Assembly (NCBI GenBank): GCA_905221605.1
Contig: CAJNDS010002471.1
Span: 315,001 to 342,590 of the forward strand
Source of the DNA: Symbiodinium natans
Lineage: Eukaryota > Sar > Dinophyceae > Suessiales > Symbiodiniaceae
Reading direction: 5' to 3'
DNA: 27,590 bases
Positions 25,422 to 27,590 of this stretch are shown one piece after another (position 1 is the stretch's first letter; each line of letters opens with the position of its first letter). The notes beneath the pieces were generated by a model. That model saw only the letters and a program-made list of their open reading frames with translations, was not told the DNA's origin and did not search any database. The position numbers and the translations under genes are program-made.

Positions 25422-25530
25422 CGGAGAGCTTCGTATCTGACTCATACCTCCAAAGCTACTACTGGGCAACGACATGCACATATTACCCAACTTCAAATCA
25501 TAGCGGATACTTTGGGGTTCCACCCTTATA

Positions 25531-25700
25531 CCCTAAACCCTAAACTTTCGGACTTCCAGTCGGGGTGTCAAACGAATATCACATCAAATCCGAAGTCCGG
25601 TGGTAGACTCGGACATGAGAGGCATCTGTGAGCTTCTTGGCTTTCGCTTCTGTGGGTCTTTCTAGGGTTTAGGGTTTAGGTTTTGGGGTTTAGGGTTTAT
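25531..25700. repeat. Telomeric cassette: CCCTAAA 25531-25545, spacer 25546-25661, TTTAGGG 25662-25700
   Basis: The left tract has only two units. The spacer is about 116 bp, with the right edge TTTCTAGG|GTTTAG. The right tract has one TTTTGGGG unit. Confidence 0.8.
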
Positions 25701-25771
25701 GGCAACGGTTGCGCCAGAATGAACTAGCTGTGATGAGCCGGCACAGGAGATAGTATGGAGTCTGAACCGAG

Positions 25772-25978
25772 AAACCCTAAACCCTAAACCCTAAACCATC
25801 TCTACACAGCACCCCTGTAGTGGGTAGCGGCTGCAAGTTCTGCAGCCTTGAGCCCAAAACCCTGCAACTACCCTGAACCTGCTATCAGCAACTAGTCTCC
25901 TCTCCCTCCCTCCCTCCCTCCCTGCATCTTCTTCTGTAATCCTACGGTTTAGGGTTTAGGGTTTAGGGTTTAGGGTTC
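25772..25978. repeat. Telomeric cassette: CCCTAAA 25772-25797, spacer 25798-25945, TTTAGGG 25946-25978
   Basis: The spacer is about 148 bp and ends with a (CCCT)n run (25897-25923). It starts only 71 bp after the previous TTTAGGG tract. Confidence 0.87.
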
Positions 25979-26382
25979 TACCAGAGGAAGGTTTTAGGTC
26001 GAGGCATGCACCCAACACGGCTCACCTGCCTCTTGCTCAACTTGCCTCTTGCTGATGGCCTGCAGGCGTGGCGTGGCTCTTGACATGATTCCGGGCAGGG
26101 TACTTCTGATTCTTGCTTGGTCTTTCAAGGTCGTATTAAGGCTTTCTGAGGTCATACTCCCACAAACACATTAGTGTGTATATACATGGAGATACTATAT
26201 CCACATGTTTCAAGTTGTTTTCTTGCCTGGCTTTCTTGCCTGAACATGCCGAATTTGCCCCCCAACCCCCCCCACCTTCAGCCCACTTTTCAGACAGTTA
26301 GCTAGCAGGGGTGCGCACCTACCCTCAACCGTGTGCTTGCAAGCCAAGAAACCTTGTTGGTAACCCAAGGGCCACGTCCTGG
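25979..26382. other. Non-telomeric stretch, nothing recognised
   Basis: Holds repeated CTTGCCTCTTGCTC / CTTGCCTGGCTTTCTTGCCTG words and a C run near 26256-26275. No credible frame. Confidence 0.45.
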
Positions 26383-26408
26383 AACCCTAAATCCCTGAAC
26401 CCCTAAAC
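26383..26408 (-). repeat. Degenerate CCCTAAA tract
   Basis: Three irregular units (CCCTAAAT, CCCTGAA, CCCCTAAAC). Confidence 0.6.
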
Positions 26409-26558
26409 AATTCCGCCTTGCCACCCCGCAGAGCCATGGCTTTCCTCGGTGATGCCAAGGCCTTGCATTCTCTAGCGCCAAGAGGAGGCAGGGTTTTCAG
26501 CGGGTCGCCCGTCAGAGTCGATATCATCATAGTCTCGCAGACGAGTAGTGAGAGGTGA
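26409..26558. other. Short spacer between two C-strand tracts
   Basis: A minus frame (26387-26587) covers it but begins in the telomeric-type repeat. The stretch is exon-sized, with nothing recognised. Confidence 0.3.
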
Positions 26559-26609
26559 AACCCCAAACCCCAAACCCCAAACCCCAAACCCCAAACCCTA
26601 AACCCTAAC
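26559..26609 (-). repeat. CCCCAAA tract turning into CCCTAAA
   Basis: Five homogeneous CCCCAAA units followed by two CCCTAAA units. Confidence 0.92.
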
Positions 26610-26700
26610 TAAACACTTATGCACTGTCCCAGACTTGGCTTCGTCGTGTGAACTACACAGTGCTTGGAACCCTTTGGGAACGTGTTGGGTGAACTTGGGA

Positions 26701-26802
26701 TATAATATGTATCTAATATAATCTAATCTAATATAATATAATACAATATAATCTAATCTAATATAATATAATACAATTATATAATTATATATATATATAT
26801 AT
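26701..26802. repeat. AT-rich minisatellite with 30-bp unit
   Basis: ATCTAATCTAATATAATATA plus ATACAATATA begins at 26721 and again at 26751, itself built from CTAAT/ATAAT words, ending in (TA)n. Confidence 0.9.
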
Positions 26803-26903
26803 GCACAGCTTAAGGATCAACAGGCAGCAGGGGACCAGCGAAGTTTGAGCTGTGCGAAAAAAACATTGCAGAAACCTGGGCATCCCATCAAAAAACATGA
26901 ACT

Positions 26904-26981
26904 CAAAATCCCTACGTCGTACGCTCCTCGTCCACCCAGCTACAAAATCCCTACGCCGTACACTCCTCGTCCACTGCTGTT
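26904..26981 (+). repeat. 39-bp tandem duplication
   Basis: Two copies begin at 26904 and 26943 (CAAAATCCCTACGYCGTACR then CTCCTCGTCCA). The period is a multiple of three and the + frame 26845-27042 reads KIPTSYAPRP then KIPTPYTPRP. All the base differences I can see change the amino acid, which argues against selection on a protein. Confidence 0.8.
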
Positions 26982-27040
26982 TAAGATGGCCTTCGCAGAG
27001 CCCAAAGCACGAGCCCTGAACATGGTCCCGGTCTTGCAGT

Positions 27041-27080
27041 AGGGTTTAGGGATTAGGGTTTCGGGTTGAGGGTTTAGGGT
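27041..27080 (+). repeat. TTTAGGG tract with variants
   Basis: Includes GGGATTA, GGGTTTC and GGGTTGA units. Confidence 0.82.
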
Positions 27081-27109
27081 CACCAACCCGAGTGCCGAAA
27101 GATATGCAA

Positions 27110-27131
27110 CCCCCCCCCCCCCCCTCCCCCC
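27110..27131. repeat. Poly-C run with one T
   Basis: About 22 bp. Confidence 0.9.
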
Positions 27132-27485
27132 GCGTGCCTCACCGGTCTAAGGGGAGGGCAGAGAAGTCTACCATAGGATACTGAAAATGGCTAAAGGCAA
27201 ACATGAGGAGAACAGTAAACAAAAAACCGTGCACAAGCTGATTAATTGTTAGGTCCTTGCTGCATTTGTGATGAAAAACTGAAATCCGAGGCATAAAAAC
27301 CTTGACGTTCACCAGCAGGGCCAACTAACTGTCCAGTGGACGTAGTCTGTGAATGCAAGCTTAACAAGTCCTTCGAATGCACATTGACTGTCACCTACTC
27401 CTGCATTGTGGCGCCTGGCCAGCCCCCAAGCATGGGGCCCACCTACTCTTTCCCTAAGTCCCAAATCTTTGCAGCTGCTCCCACG
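27132..27485. other. Non-telomeric stretch, nothing recognised
   Basis: Short frames lie on both strands (27139-27324 minus, 27336-27518 plus). The latter runs into the telomeric tract. No repeat or domain was seen. Confidence 0.4.
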
Positions 27486-27522
27486 GGTTTAGGGTTTAGT
27501 TTAGGGTTTCGGGTTTAGGGTT
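27486..27522 (+). repeat. TTTAGGG tract, 5 units
   Basis: Includes one shortened TTTAG unit and one TTTCGGG unit. Confidence 0.88.
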
Positions 27523-27590
27523 ACTCAAGCTGAATCCAAAACTCCAACCTGTGATCTCAACTGCCCGGAAAGGGGGCTGGGAATTGGGAA

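Noticed and set aside
24993-25523. 176-codon minus frame with RERERE stretches as an RS/RE-rich protein
   Set aside because: The charged stretches are translations of two (CT)n microsatellites.
71-27522. CRISPR-like array of regular repeats and spacers
   Set aside because: The repeats are variable-length telomeric arrays in alternating orientation with spacers of different sizes, in a eukaryotic-looking genome.
1-27590. A true chromosome end
   Set aside because: Telomeric tracts occur throughout in both orientations and are short, and neither window edge ends in a long terminal array.

Overview
The window looks like a gene-poor or intron-dominated stretch of a nuclear eukaryotic genome with about 50% GC. 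The clearest clue is a very large number of interstitial (TTTAGGG)n / (CCCTAAA)n tracts: roughly 70 separate tracts on both strands, by hand estimate about 3.5 kb or one eighth of the window. TTTAGGG is the telomere unit of land plants, dinoflagellates, chromerids, coccidia and cryptophytes. Interspersed AAACCCT-type repeats are known from Eimeria, and long, repeat-filled, gene-poor DNA is typical of dinoflagellates. I favour an alveolate or a similar alga but cannot settle it. I saw no dinoflagellate spliced-leader sequence, tRNA, rRNA, bacterial-type operon or CRISPR array.

No protein-coding gene can be called with confidence. The open frames are about as many and as long as expected by chance at this base composition, and none shows a recognisable domain. 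A few short frames bounded by plausible splice sites are listed as low-confidence exon candidates, mostly on the + strand between 1.9 and 4.1 kb.

Layout: telomeric tracts punctuate the window from 71 to 27522. Between them lie at least six families of short non-autonomous MITE-like or foldback elements. Family 1 (about 100 bp, five copies) is at 7352, 8636, 10238, 18800 and 20908. Family 2 (about 110 bp, two copies) is at 6048 and 17892. Family 3 (three copies) is at 14601, 16008 and 21792. Family 5 (101 bp, two copies) is at 12642 and 14861. Family 6 (three copies) is at 493, 9406 and 18176. Family 7 (one copy) is at 23072. Single foldbacks lie at 2300, 9123, 10771 and 18044. Microsatellites (GA, CT, CTT, TA), poly-C or poly-G runs and small minisatellites fill much of the rest.

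The most striking order is in the telomeric tracts. A CCCTAAA tract is very often followed, after only about 65-150 bp of ordinary GC-rich sequence, by a TTTAGGG tract, whereas the step from TTTAGGG to the next CCCTAAA is usually several hundred bp and holds most of the mobile elements. The short spacers have the size of internal exons, and many TTTAGGG tracts begin with a GG|GTTTAG that could serve as a 5' splice site. This suggests, without proof, introns whose two ends carry complementary telomeric repeats. Other notable structures are a head-to-head telomere-fusion-like junction (2595-2657), a foldback whose arms join telomeric repeats to unique sequence (672-858), and several MITE ends cut off exactly by telomeric tracts.
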